Both the position numbers and the translations under genes were made by a program. A DNA stretch of 12,885 bases, from positions 1 to 12,885 of the forward strand of contig URPQ01000057.1 of assembly GCA_900549755.1 (NCBI GenBank), read 5' to 3'. Of the stretch, positions 1 to 7,299 are shown one piece after another (within the stretch, counting starts at the first letter, position 1; the number at the start of each line of letters is the position of its first letter). This stretch comes from an uncultured Oscillospiraceae bacterium (GTDB lineage Bacteria > Bacillota > Clostridia > Oscillospirales > Acutalibacteraceae). The notes beneath the pieces are model-generated. The model saw nothing but the letters and a program-made list of their open reading frames with translations. It ran no database searches and had not been told where the DNA came from.

Positions 1-1
1 A

Positions 2-91
2 TATATTGCGGTCTCGCTTGACGGCAGGACTAAAAAGGACAGAATTGTAATAAAATATAAAAAGTATATTCAGGAGGTAAAGAAATGTTAA
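2..91 (+). CDS. C-terminal tail of a YlmH-like S4-domain RNA-binding protein (partial)
   Basis: An open frame enters from the left edge and ends at TAA 89-91, overlapping the divIVA start. The visible 29 residues include SLDGRTKKDRIVIKYKKYI. A basic, beta-rich 'G-x-T-(K/R)-K-x-R' tail of this kind closes the S4 RNA-binding domain of YlmH proteins. In Firmicutes ylmH normally sits directly upstream of divIVA in the sepF-ylmG-ylmH-divIVA cluster, so position supports the call as much as sequence. The divIVA ribosome binding site (AGGAGG, 72-77) lies inside this tail, which suggests translational coupling. The identity is inferred from a short segment plus synteny; another short basic tail is possible. 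Confidence 0.6.
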   Translation, partial: YIAVSLDGRTKKDRIVIKYKKYIQEVKKC

Positions 92-846
92 GCGTTGCCG
101 AAATCAGGAATGTAAAATTCACAAAGGCTATGGGCGGCTACAAGCAGGAGGAGGTTGATGTTCTGCTTGACCGTATAGAGGCGGATTATACCCAGTTTGA
201 GCGCGCATTCAAGGAATACAAGGCGAAGATCGATTCGATGAATAAGGAAATCGAGACCCTTAAAAGCTCGCAGAACAGTATTCAGAACGTACTGTTAAGC
301 GCCCAAAAGCTTGCCGACCAGATAGTGGACGAGGCAAAGCAGAAGAGCGAGGAAATAATAAACAACGCCCAGTCTAATATTGAAGTAATGACCGCGCGCG
401 AAAAGGAGCTTGCCACCGCCTTTGAATTAAAGGCGCAGGAGCGTAAAAACAACCTTCAAAAAGAGCTTGACGATATGGTTAAAACCGCGCAGATAAAGGC
501 TGACAGTATGAAGGCTGCGGCAGAGGACAGCGTTGCGCGCCAGCAGCTGCTTTACGATAAGCTGAAAATGGAAATGTCCGCTTTCAAGGCGGCGCTTTCC
601 GCAAAATATAAAGAGCACCTTGAAATGCTTAAAACCCTGCCCGACACAGCGCCTATGGACCCCAAGAGAATGGCTGAGGTAGTAGCTGCAGCGGTTGATA
701 AAGCGCCCGCACCCGAAAGCTTTATAAAAGCTGAGGCAAAAGCGGCAGAGCCTGTAAATGCGGAAGAAAACACCGCGGAAAAGGCTGAAAAGCCTGCGGG
801 CTTTAAGGTTGCCGAGTCTGACGAAAAGGCTGAAACAGAGGAATAA
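85..846 (+). CDS. divIVA: DivIVA-family cell division / polarity protein
   Basis: A 253-residue cytoplasmic scaffold of the DivIVA family, which binds negatively curved membrane at septa and poles and recruits division or cell-wall partners. Residues 1-35 match the DivIVA N-terminal lipid-binding motif, with 'KFTKA' followed by 'GGYKQEEVD' and 'LLDRIEADY'. A long charged coiled coil covers about 35-180, and an Ala/Glu/Lys-rich, low-complexity acidic tail follows. The start is fixed by AGGAGG at 72-77. At the membrane-inserting loop, where Bacillus subtilis DivIVA has Phe17-Arg18 before Gly-Tyr, this protein reads Met-Gly before Gly-Tyr, so the basic residue is missing. The lspA start lies 20 bases downstream in the same direction, suggesting one transcript. 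The family assignment is firm; the partners are unknown. Confidence 0.93.
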   Translation: MLSVAEIRNVKFTKAMGGYKQEEVDVLLDRIEADYTQFERAFKEYKAKIDSMNKEIETLKSSQNSIQNVLLSAQKLADQIVDEAKQKSEEIINNAQSNIEVMTAREKELATAFELKAQERKNNLQKELDDMVKTAQIKADSMKAAAEDSVARQQLLYDKLKMEMSAFKAALSAKYKEHLEMLKTLPDTAPMDPKRMAEVVAAAVDKAPAPESFIKAEAKAAEPVNAEENTAEKAEKPAGFKVAESDEKAETEE

Positions 847-866
847 TTTTTCAGGGGGCTGACCTT

Positions 867-1364
867 TTGCTTTCTTATATATTGGCTGTAGTCAGCGCTG
901 TGCTTTTGCTCGGCGCCGACCAGCTTACAAAATATTTGGTTTCCGCAGGGTTTACGCTCGGCGAGCGCCGCGAGTTTTTAAATGGGTTTATAGACCTTAC
1001 TTATATTCACAACCGCGGCGGCGCATGGGGCTTGCTTTACGGCAAAACCTATATTTTAATTCCGATAACCGTTATTGTAATGGCGGTTTGCATAATTCTT
1101 TATAAAAAATACGGCAAGAAAAACAAGCTGCTTTTCTGGGCTATTATGCTTGTGCTGTCAGGCGGAATAGGCAATATGATAGACCGCGTATTCAGGGACG
1201 GCAACGTTATTGATTTTCTGCATTTTGAGTTTTTCCCGTCATTCCCCGTTTTCAATGTTGCCGATTGCGCAATAGTTGTAGGCGCGGGGCTTTTAATACT
1301 TTATTTCCTTATAGATTCGGTTAAGGAATCAAAGCGGAAAAGCGCGGAAAAAGCCGATGAATAA
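867..1364 (+). CDS. lspA: Lipoprotein signal peptidase (signal peptidase II)
   Basis: A 165-residue aspartyl protease of the cytoplasmic membrane that cleaves the signal peptide from diacylglyceryl-modified prolipoproteins. Four hydrophobic segments are visible, at about residues 3-17, 60-79, 87-105 and 130-149. The family signatures are present: DQLTKYLV near 18, NRGGAWG near 49, GNMIDR near 102, then VIDF and FNVAD, which supply the catalytic pair Asp116 and Asp133. The length is usual for LspA. It starts at TTG (867), with an AGGGGG ribosome binding site at 853-858 at normal spacing; no in-frame ATG lies nearby. The end overlaps the rluD-type start by 8 bases, so the two are probably translationally coupled. 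A lspA-rluD pair is classical in Firmicutes. Confidence 0.95.
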   Translation: MLSYILAVVSAVLLLGADQLTKYLVSAGFTLGERREFLNGFIDLTYIHNRGGAWGLLYGKTYILIPITVIVMAVCIILYKKYGKKNKLLFWAIMLVLSGGIGNMIDRVFRDGNVIDFLHFEFFPSFPVFNVADCAIVVGAGLLILYFLIDSVKESKRKSAEKADE

Positions 1365-2268
1365 AATAACCGAAACGGTCGGCACGGATACAAAACCTAC
1401 GCGAATTGACGTTTTTACATCTGAAATTGCCGATATAACGCGCTCGCGCGCCGCAGCGCTTATAGCGGACGGATGTGTGACGGTAAACGGCAGAAAAGCC
1501 GCTAAAAGCGATAAGGTAAAGGCGGGAGACACCGTTACCGTAACAGTGCCCGAGCCCGCCGTGTACGATATAACGCCCGAAAATATACCGCTTGATATAG
1601 TTTATGAGGACAGCGACCTGCTTGTGGTAAATAAACCAAAGGGTATGGTGGTGCATCCCGCTGCCGGCAATTACAGCGGCACGCTTGTAAACGCCCTTAT
1701 GTTTCACTGCGGGAGCTCGCTTTCGGGAATAAACGGCGTTATGCGCCCGGGAATAGTGCATAGGATAGATAAAAACACAAGCGGGCTTTTAATAGTTGCC
1801 AAAAATGATTTGGCGCATACCTCACTTGCAGAGCAGATAAAGGCGCACTCATTTACACGGGAATACCATGCGGTGGTTTACGGCGGCTTTCAGGCTGATA
1901 GCGGCACGGTGGACGCGCCTATAGGCAGGCACCCCGTAAAACGCAAGCAAATGGCGGTGGTTGCCGGCGGCAGAAATGCTGTTACGCACTACAGCGTTAC
2001 AGAACGGTTTGAGGGCTTTACCCACCTATCACTGCGGCTTGAAACGGGCAGAACACACCAGATTCGGGTGCATATGGCGTATATCGGTCACCCGGTGGCG
2101 GGGGACGATGTGTACGGACCTAAAAAGGTTATAACCGAGCTTTGCGGGCAGTGCCTGCACGCAGGCAAAATAGGCTTTATTCACCCGCGAACAAACGAGT
2201 ATATGGAATTTACTTCGCCATTGCCTGAGTATTTTACACGCTTTTTAAATAAATTAAATCCGCTGTAA
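1357..2268 (+). CDS. RluD-type 23S rRNA pseudouridine synthase
   Basis: A 303-residue pseudouridine synthase of the RsuA/RluA superfamily, acting on structured RNA, most likely 23S rRNA. An S4 RNA-binding domain covers about residues 15-65 ('RSRAAALIADGCVTVNG'). The catalytic domain follows ('DLLVVNKPKGMVVHP' near 88), with the signature HRIDKNTSGLL giving the catalytic Asp138, then the late motif LETGRTHQIRVH. This domain order matches RluD/YlyB. The gene overlaps lspA by 8 bases, as in other Firmicutes. The exact target uridines cannot be read from the sequence (RluC and RluD types are similar), so no symbol is given. Confidence 0.93.
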   Translation: MNKITETVGTDTKPTRIDVFTSEIADITRSRAAALIADGCVTVNGRKAAKSDKVKAGDTVTVTVPEPAVYDITPENIPLDIVYEDSDLLVVNKPKGMVVHPAAGNYSGTLVNALMFHCGSSLSGINGVMRPGIVHRIDKNTSGLLIVAKNDLAHTSLAEQIKAHSFTREYHAVVYGGFQADSGTVDAPIGRHPVKRKQMAVVAGGRNAVTHYSVTERFEGFTHLSLRLETGRTHQIRVHMAYIGHPVAGDDVYGPKKVITELCGQCLHAGKIGFIHPRTNEYMEFTSPLPEYFTRFLNKLNPL

Positions 2269-2308
2269 ATTGATTTGATTCGGAATTGTAAAATGAGGAG
2301 TATAATAA

Positions 2309-3148
2309 ATGGGTCTTTTTTCCGATTGCCTTTTCGGGTGCGATATTGACGGAACACTGCTTGTAAACGGCATTATAAATCCGCGCAATATTGAAAAAAT
2401 AGAATATTTTATAAGCGAGGGCGGGCATTTTTCGCTTTGCACAGGCAGAACGGTGGGGGCGGTCAGCCCCGTGCTTGAGAAAATTAAGATTATTTCACCC
2501 TCGGTTGTGGCAAACGGCTGTATGATATATGATTTTCAAAACGAAAAGGTTTTGGACGAGCTGTTTATTGCAAAGGCTGATTACTGCGTTGCAAAGGCGG
2601 TGCTTGATACGAGTCTGCCCGTGGGAATTGAGGCGCACAGCGGTGCGGATATTCTTACAATACGCGAAACAGAGGAAACGAAAATTCATCAGGAATACGA
2701 GCGTCTTAAAAGCCGCAACGTCTCTTTTGCAGAGGCGGAAAATTATAAATGGAACAAGGTAGTTTATCTTTTTGACGACCTTGAAGTTTTGCAAAAGGTT
2801 AAAAAGCTTATTTCCGCGCTCGGCGCAGGTTCTGCCTTTTCCGATACCTCGGCGGTGATTGCGGGTAAAAAGAGGAATTATTACGAGCAGTTCCCCGGGG
2901 GTGTTTCAAAGGCGGGTGGGCTTTTAAAGCTTGCAAAAATTCTTAATATAAAAAAAGGCGGCATTTTTGCAATGGGGGATTATTACAATGACCTCGAAAT
3001 GATAAAATGTGCTGATATTTCCGCCGTTCCGCAGGATACACCCGACGATATAAAGACATATGCCGATTTTGCGGCGGGCAGCTGCGAAAACGGTGCGGTT
3101 GCTGATTTTATAGATTATTTAACAGAAATTAAGTCCGATAGGGTTTAA
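2309..3148 (+). CDS. Cof-type HAD-IIB phosphatase
   Basis: A 279-residue haloacid dehalogenase-like hydrolase. Motif I is CDIDGTLL, with nucleophile Asp12 and general acid/base Asp14. Motif II is the 'SLCTGRT' segment. A cap insert occupies roughly residues 85-190. Motif III is the Lys in 'PGGVSKAGGLLKLA', and motif IV is AMGDYYNDLEMI. The C2-type cap and spacing are those of the Cof/YwpJ/YidA group, which dephosphorylate sugar phosphates, flavin-type or other small metabolites. The substrate cannot be predicted. It starts 40 bases after the rluD-type gene with a GAGGAG ribosome binding site at 2295-2300, and the transketolase genes follow 26 bases later. A pentose- or sugar-phosphate substrate would fit that context, but this is inference. 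Confidence 0.9.
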   Translation: MGLFSDCLFGCDIDGTLLVNGIINPRNIEKIEYFISEGGHFSLCTGRTVGAVSPVLEKIKIISPSVVANGCMIYDFQNEKVLDELFIAKADYCVAKAVLDTSLPVGIEAHSGADILTIRETEETKIHQEYERLKSRNVSFAEAENYKWNKVVYLFDDLEVLQKVKKLISALGAGSAFSDTSAVIAGKKRNYYEQFPGGVSKAGGLLKLAKILNIKKGGIFAMGDYYNDLEMIKCADISAVPQDTPDDIKTYADFAAGSCENGAVADFIDYLTEIKSDRV

Positions 3149-3174
3149 TATATTATTCGGAAAGGAATGATTTG

Positions 3175-4011
3175 ATGGACGCTGCCGAAAAAAAACAACT
3201 TGAAATAACGGCGTGCAAGGTCAGAATGGGTATTATTGAGGGGGTGCACAGTGCTAAATCGGGTCACCCGGGCGGTTCGCTCTCGTGTGCGGATATACTC
3301 ACATATCTTTACTTTAAGCATATGAATATAGACCCCGCTAACCCGAAAAAAGCCGACAGAGACCGTTTTGTGCTTTCAAAGGGTCACGCTGCGCCCGCGC
3401 TTTACGCAACCCTTGCTAACCGCGGTTATTTTGATGTATCACTGCTTAAAACACTGCGTCAGATAGGCAGTATTTTGCAGGGTCACCCCGATATGAAGCA
3501 CATACCGGGTGTTGATATGTCCACGGGCTCTCTCGGTCAGGGCATTTCTGCCGCTGTGGGAATGGCGCTTTCGGCTAAGCACTTCGGCGACAGCTTTAAG
3601 GTATACGCCGTTTTGGGCGACGGTGAAATTGAGGAAGGTCAGGTTTGGGAGGCGGCTATGTTCGCCGGAAACAAGGGACTTTCCAACCTTACCGCATTTG
3701 TTGATTACAACAATTTGCAGATAGACGGAACTATTGAAGAAGTAAACTCGGCAGCCCCCATAGATAAGAAATTCGAGGCGTTCGGCTGGCACGTTATCAC
3801 TATTGACGGTCATAGCTTTGAAGAAATTGAGAACGCCTTGAAAGAGGCTGAAACAGTGGACAAGCCGGTTGCTATAATTGCAAAGACCGTAAAGGGCAAG
3901 GGCGTTTCCTTTATGGAAAACGCAGTAGGCTGGCACGGCTCCGCCCCGAATGACGAGCAGTACGAGCAGGCAATGGCAGAGCTTAACGCGGCGCTTGCCG
4001 CTCTGAATTGA
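3175..4011 (+). CDS. Transketolase, N-terminal subunit
   Basis: The thiamine-diphosphate-binding half of a split transketolase (278 residues), which transfers two-carbon ketol units between sugar phosphates in the non-oxidative pentose phosphate pathway. The signatures are KSGHPGGSLS (His31), SKGHAAPALYA (His71), the third His at 104 (QGHPD), and the ThDP/Mg2+ motif from LGDGEIEEGQ (148) to DYNN (Asn180). I chose ATG at 3175 over an in-frame TTG at 3172, because AAGGA at 3162-3166 lies 8 bases from the ATG. The C-terminal subunit follows after 13 bases. This two-gene form is common in Clostridia and archaea. A transketolase-like enzyme of another sugar pathway cannot be wholly excluded. Confidence 0.94.
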   Translation: MDAAEKKQLEITACKVRMGIIEGVHSAKSGHPGGSLSCADILTYLYFKHMNIDPANPKKADRDRFVLSKGHAAPALYATLANRGYFDVSLLKTLRQIGSILQGHPDMKHIPGVDMSTGSLGQGISAAVGMALSAKHFGDSFKVYAVLGDGEIEEGQVWEAAMFAGNKGLSNLTAFVDYNNLQIDGTIEEVNSAAPIDKKFEAFGWHVITIDGHSFEEIENALKEAETVDKPVAIIAKTVKGKGVSFMENAVGWHGSAPNDEQYEQAMAELNAALAALN

Positions 4012-4024
4012 GGAGGGGAATGTA

Positions 4025-4972
4025 ATGGCAGAAATTAAAAAGGTTGCAACACGCGCAGGTTTCGGCAGCGCTTTGGTGGAGCTCGGCGCCGAAAGAGACG
4101 ATTTTGTGGTTTTGGACGCGGACTTAGCCGCCGCCACACAAACGGGTATGTTTAAAAAGGCATATCCCGAAAGATTTTACGATTGCGGTATTGCCGAGGC
4201 CGATATGATAGGCATTGCGGCAGGTATAGCGGCTACGGGCAAAAAGGTGATTTGCAGCTCGTTTGCAATGTTTGCGGCGGGCAGAGCTTACGAGCAGGTG
4301 AGAAACTCGGTAGGCTACCCGCACCTCAACGTTATTATAGGCGCGACCCACGCGGGAATTTCCGTCGGTGAGGACGGCGCTACACATCAGTGCTGCGAGG
4401 ATATAGCCCTAATGCGCACAATTCCGGGAATGACAATTATAAACCCGGCTGACGAAACCGAGGCTAAAAAGGCGGTAAGAGCCGCGCTGGAAATTGACGG
4501 ACCCGTTTATATGCGTTTCGGCAGACTTGCCGTTCCGGTTATATTTGACGATGATTATAAGTTTGAAGTAGGTAAGGGTGTAGAACTTCGCGAGGGTAAC
4601 GATGTTACAATAGTTGCCACGGGTCTTATGGTAAATGAGGCGCTTGAGGCTCACGAACTGCTTAAAAACGAGGGTATAAACGCACGCGTTATAAACATTC
4701 ATACAATTAAGCCGCTTGATAACGGTATTATTTTAAAGGCGGCTAAGGAAACGGGCGCTGTTGTTACCGCCGAGGAACATTCGGTTATAGGCGGGCTCGG
4801 CGGTGCTGTTTCGGAGCTGCTTTCCGAAAATTATCCTGTTCCGGTGCTGAAGCTCGGCGTTTATGATGTATTCGGTCATTCGGGACCTGCACCCAAGCTG
4901 CTTGATGAGTTCGGCTTGCGCGCCGTAAATATTGCCGAAAAAGCAAAGAAGGCAATCGCTCTTAAAAAGTAA
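4025..4972 (+). CDS. Transketolase, C-terminal subunit
   Basis: The 315-residue partner of the preceding gene, supplying the pyrimidine-binding and C-terminal domains. The pyrimidine-binding region is clear: DCGIAEADMIGIAAG holds the catalytic Glu58, and SSFAMFAAGRAYEQVRNSV and THAGISVGEDGATHQ follow, as in the C-terminal half of transketolase and DXP synthase. The C-terminal domain covers about residues 185-305 ('VTIVATGLMVNEALEA', then 'HSVIGGLGGAVSELL'). The ribosome binding site GAGGAGGGG overlaps the stop codon of the N-terminal subunit, so the two are likely co-translated, consistent with an equimolar complex. A strong terminator 28 bases after the stop ends the operon. Confidence 0.94.
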   Translation: MAEIKKVATRAGFGSALVELGAERDDFVVLDADLAAATQTGMFKKAYPERFYDCGIAEADMIGIAAGIAATGKKVICSSFAMFAAGRAYEQVRNSVGYPHLNVIIGATHAGISVGEDGATHQCCEDIALMRTIPGMTIINPADETEAKKAVRAALEIDGPVYMRFGRLAVPVIFDDDYKFEVGKGVELREGNDVTIVATGLMVNEALEAHELLKNEGINARVINIHTIKPLDNGIILKAAKETGAVVTAEEHSVIGGLGGAVSELLSENYPVPVLKLGVYDVFGHSGPAPKLLDEFGLRAVNIAEKAKKAIALKK

Positions 4973-4999
4973 AGCCGATTGTCTGTAATTATTAAAACA

Positions 5000-5040
5000 A
5001 AAGCGGAGACTAAGGATTATTCCAAGGTCTCCGCTTTATT
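5000..5040. terminator. Bidirectional intrinsic terminator
   Basis: A perfect 11-bp stem pairs AAAGCGGAGAC (5000-5010) with GTCTCCGCTTT (5027-5037). An inner GGA/TCC stem closes a TTAT loop. T-rich sequence follows on the plus strand (CTTTATTATG). On the minus strand the stem is followed by CTTTTGTTTTAAT. It should stop the plus-strand transketolase operon and also readthrough from the opposing tRNA gene. Confidence 0.8.
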
Positions 5041-5047
5041 ATGAATA

Positions 5048-5079
5048 AAGAAAAGGGACTGTCTTAACTCGACAGTCCC
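5048..5079 (-). terminator. Intrinsic terminator of the tRNA-Leu gene
   Basis: A perfect 9-bp stem pairs GGGACTGTC (5055-5063) with GACAGTCCC (5071-5079), with a 7-base loop. Read on the minus strand the stem is followed by CTTTTCTTTATT. It begins one base after the encoded CCA end of the tRNA, so it serves as the tRNA's own terminator. Confidence 0.75.
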
Positions 5080-5080
5080 A

Positions 5081-5167
5081 TGGTGCCGCTGACCGGACTT
5101 GAACCGGTACGGTATCGCTACCGAGGGATTTTAAGTCCCTTGTGTCTGCCTATTCCACCACAGCGGC
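5081..5167 (-). tRNA. tRNA-Leu (anticodon TAA)
   Basis: On the minus strand a complete 87-base type II tRNA can be folded. The 7-bp acceptor stem pairs GCCGCTG (5167-5161) with CAGCGGC (5091-5085), followed by discriminator A and an encoded CCA. The anticodon arm has stem AGGGA/TCCCT with loop CTTAAAA, giving anticodon TAA for the UUA codon. The long variable arm (CGGTAGCGATACCG) is typical of class II leucine tRNAs. The T arm reads CCGGTTCAAGTCCGG. It stands alone, with its own promoter and terminator. Confidence 0.96.
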
Positions 5168-5176
5168 ATATTCATA

Positions 5177-5205
5177 ATAATACCGCATTTTAACTGATTT
5201 GTCAA
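5177..5205 (-). promoter_or_regulatory. Sigma-A promoter of tRNA-Leu
   Basis: On the minus strand, TTGACA (5205-5200) and TATTAT (5182-5177) are separated by exactly 17 bases. Transcription should start near 5170, a few bases before the tRNA 5' end at 5167. The -35 is a full consensus match and the -10 differs at one position. Confidence 0.85.
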
Positions 5206-5276
5206 GATTTTTTTGTGATAAAAATTGCGGTAAATAGGGAATAGGTATTATGAAGACAGGTGTATTGGTAACTGTT

Positions 5277-6116
5277 TTATACCCCGCGAAAGCCTCTGCC
5301 TATAATTTCACTGCTGGTTGTTATAATCATAAAAGCGTGAGGGTCTGTTTCATGAACAAAGCGCTGCAGCTGAATAGCCTCAAAGCGGCGGCAGACGGTA
5401 TGCACTGCGGTTTTGCTGTTGCCGGTATATGCGCCTTTAACATCTGAAAGGGTGGCGTCGTGATGAAGATTATTAATAATAAAATCGGATATTTTTTCCG
5501 GCTCGGTTGTAAATATGGTGAAATATTTACAGGCGTCTATACTTTCAATAACCCCGTCAACCAAAAAAGCCTTTGCAAACAGCCCAAGCAGCGAGTAAAG
5601 CCCTGTTTCAATTCCGAAAACGAGGAATGCGCTTGCCGCAATTAAAAAATCTACACAGAGCAGCGCCTTGCCAACATTGAGCGAGGTGTATTTTTTTAAA
5701 ATCAGCGCAATAACATCTGTCCCGCCGGAGGAAGCGCCGTATCTGAAAATTATTGCCGAGCCTACCGAGGTTAGCAGCATAGCGTAGACCAGCTCCAAAA
5801 ACGGCTGGTTGGTAAGCGTTTTATTAAGGGGGATTGTCCATTCAAAAAGCTGAGTCAGCCCCGAAAACAGCAGGCTGCAATATACTGTTTTAATTCCGGT
5901 TGTTTTGCCGAGCACGGCAAAGCCTATAAATAAACAAAGAAGATTTATAAGCGAAATCCACATTGCGGGGGAAAGCGGTGTCAGCTTGCCGAGCAGCGTG
6001 CCTATACCGCTTACTCCTCCGGTAGAAAATCCGTTCGGTATTTTAAAAAAATACACTCCCGCCGTCAGCAATATTGTGCCTAAGCTTATATATAAATAGC
6101 TTTTAAAGGTTTTCAT
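5277..6116 (-). CDS. YitT-family membrane protein (DUF161/DUF2179)
   Basis: A 279-residue multi-pass membrane protein of the YitT family, widespread in Firmicutes and of unsettled function (some members are proposed transporters). About five to six hydrophobic segments fall in residues 7-185, with the family features 'IPNGFSTGGVSGIGTLLG' and 'FRYGASSGGTDVIALILKKY'. A soluble C-terminal DUF2179 domain covers about 195-279 ('VKGAYTGNSKTAVHTVCRR', then 'ETDPHAFMIITTSSEIIGRGF'). I chose ATG at 6116. A longer frame begins at GTG 6179, but that codon abuts the promoter -10 and lacks a ribosome binding site. The chosen start also has only a weak ribosome binding site. The stop is not followed by an obvious terminator. 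Confidence 0.88.
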   Translation of the reverse strand: MKTFKSYLYISLGTILLTAGVYFFKIPNGFSTGGVSGIGTLLGKLTPLSPAMWISLINLLCLFIGFAVLGKTTGIKTVYCSLLFSGLTQLFEWTIPLNKTLTNQPFLELVYAMLLTSVGSAIIFRYGASSGGTDVIALILKKYTSLNVGKALLCVDFLIAASAFLVFGIETGLYSLLGLFAKAFLVDGVIESIDACKYFTIFTTEPEKISDFIINNLHHDATLSDVKGAYTGNSKTAVHTVCRRFEAIQLQRFVHETDPHAFMIITTSSEIIGRGFRGV

Positions 6117-6169
6117 ATGCTTGCCCAACACCCCGTATACTCCCGAAATACATCCGAGTATTTTTATTA

Positions 6170-6199
6170 AGTATACCACATATTTTATGCAAAGTGCAA
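6170..6199 (-). promoter_or_regulatory. Candidate promoter of the YitT-family gene
   Basis: On the minus strand, TTGCAC (6199-6194), an 18-base spacer, then an extended -10, TGG-TATACT (TATACT at 6175-6170). The predicted start near 6163 leaves a leader of about 45 bases before ATG 6116. The -35 is a partial match. Confidence 0.55.
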
Positions 6200-6217
6200 G
6201 CTGTTATGAGCTTTAAG

Positions 6218-7228
6218 CTAAAAATTTGCAAAATCAAATGCGGAAAAATCACATTCCATATTTTCTACCTCTACAAATTTTTTGAGGCAATGTATCAAAT
6301 CGCATATTCCTACTCTGCTTTCCTCCATAAAATCATTTTGACCTTCGGCGCTGCCCTCATATTTATCGCAGCTTAGGGGATAATTGTCAGAAAATACTGC
6401 GGGGTCAATATAACCGGTTGCGCTTCTTACGCTTTCACCGTTATCCCTGTAATAACGCGAGGTCAAATACTCATATTTTTTGTTATATCCGCCGCGCATT
6501 CTCAGGTAAAAATTCACGCTGTATGTATCGTTTGAGGGGCAGTGAAGGCAAAATTCAACCATATTGCTGTCTCCCCAATATGAAATTGAAAAATATTCGT
6601 CCTTATATCCGCCGTATTGTGTAGCGGGCTGCTGATACATACAGTAATCGCCGTTCAGCTTGCCCTTTTTTATTGCGAAATCCTTGCAGTAGGTGAATAA
6701 ATCAAACTGCTTTTCGGGCTTTGATGAGCTTGCGGGTGTCGCGGCTGCCGGTTTACTGCCTGAGGCTTTACTGCTGCCGGCAGCTTTTGAGCCTGAGCCG
6801 GAAGCATTGGACTTTGAACTGTTGTTTGTGACCTTGGAGCCGGTATTACTTGATGCCTTGCTTGTATCGGCGCTTTTTGGCTCGGAAACCGAACTGTCCG
6901 CTGTGCCGCTGCCGGAAACGTTGTCTTTAAAAAGTCCGTTTTTAAAAAGCACCGAGAACAATACAGCCCCGATAATAACAGTAATTCCGATAACGGTGAC
7001 TAACAGCCAGGTTTTATTTTTCTTTTTTTCTGCCGGGACTTTATCCTGCGGGCTTTTTACAATGTCAAGCGTACTGTCGTCGCTTTTTAAAATTTCATCG
7101 GACGTAACATTGAATATTTTTGATAAAGCAATAATATTGTCTATGGTCGGTTGGGTTTGACCTGTTTCCCAAAGACTGATGCTTTGTCTTGAAACACCCA
7201 GCTTTTCGGCAAGCTCATCCTGAGACAT
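6218..7228 (-). CDS. Membrane-anchored XRE-family HTH regulator, 5' end out of frame
   Basis: A 336-residue intact frame. It opens with most of an XRE/Cro-type helix-turn-helix (MSQDELAEKLGVSRQSISLW at 1-20, then 'TGQTQPTIDNIIAL'). A polar linker leads to one transmembrane helix at about 73-92 ('TWLLVTVIGITVIIGAVLF'). A Ser/Ala/Gly/Lys-rich low-complexity spacer (about 100-170) follows, then a C-terminal domain of about 160 residues, probably extracytoplasmic, with five cysteines and many aromatics. I do not recognise that domain. The architecture suggests a regulator tied to an envelope signal. ATG 7228 lacks a ribosome binding site and would delete the first HTH helix; the proper start and first helix are upstream in another frame (see 7229-7269). 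It may therefore be a slippage-corrected gene, a phase variant, a pseudogene or a sequencing error. Confidence 0.75.
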   Translation of the reverse strand: MSQDELAEKLGVSRQSISLWETGQTQPTIDNIIALSKIFNVTSDEILKSDDSTLDIVKSPQDKVPAEKKKNKTWLLVTVIGITVIIGAVLFSVLFKNGLFKDNVSGSGTADSSVSEPKSADTSKASSNTGSKVTNNSSKSNASGSGSKAAGSSKASGSKPAAATPASSSKPEKQFDLFTYCKDFAIKKGKLNGDYCMYQQPATQYGGYKDEYFSISYWGDSNMVEFCLHCPSNDTYSVNFYLRMRGGYNKKYEYLTSRYYRDNGESVRSATGYIDPAVFSDNYPLSCDKYEGSAEGQNDFMEESRVGICDLIHCLKKFVEVENMECDFSAFDFANF

Positions 7229-7269
7229 ATTATTTTTTTTCGGTAATTTCTGATATTATCAGATAGCAT
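7229..7269 (-). other. Displaced first codons of the XRE regulator, ending in an A8 run
   Basis: ATG 7269-7267 has a good ribosome binding site (AAGGAAG, about 7283-7277) and encodes MLSDNIRNYRKK, a standard first helix of XRE proteins. It is followed by 8 A residues (7240-7233 on the minus strand). With 9 A residues the frame would continue as KKNNMSQDELAEKLG, a normal XRE N-terminus. With 8 it runs out of frame (KKIICLR...). The corrected protein would be about 350 residues. Confidence 0.8.
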
Positions 7270-7299
7270 TGCGCCACTTCCTTTTTTGATTTTTAAAAT

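Noticed and set aside
2271..2306. TTGATT and TATAAT before the Cof-type phosphatase, resembling a promoter
   Set aside because: TATAAT (2301-2306) ends two bases before the ATG, so a transcript starting there would lack the start codon. The sequence is simply the AT-rich gap between ribosome binding site and start.
3439..4137. 232-codon minus-strand frame across both transketolase genes
   Set aside because: It is antisense to two well-conserved enzymes, lacks a ribosome binding site and has no recognisable motifs.
6117..6179. Longer YitT reading frame from GTG 6179
   Set aside because: It starts inside the promoter next to the -10 box and has no ribosome binding site; family proteins start with a sequence like MKTFKSYLYISLG.
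6693..7160. 155-codon plus-strand frame opposite the XRE regulator
   Set aside because: It is the antisense of the Ser/Ala/Gly-rich spacer and transmembrane helix. It has no ribosome binding site and matches nothing recognisable.
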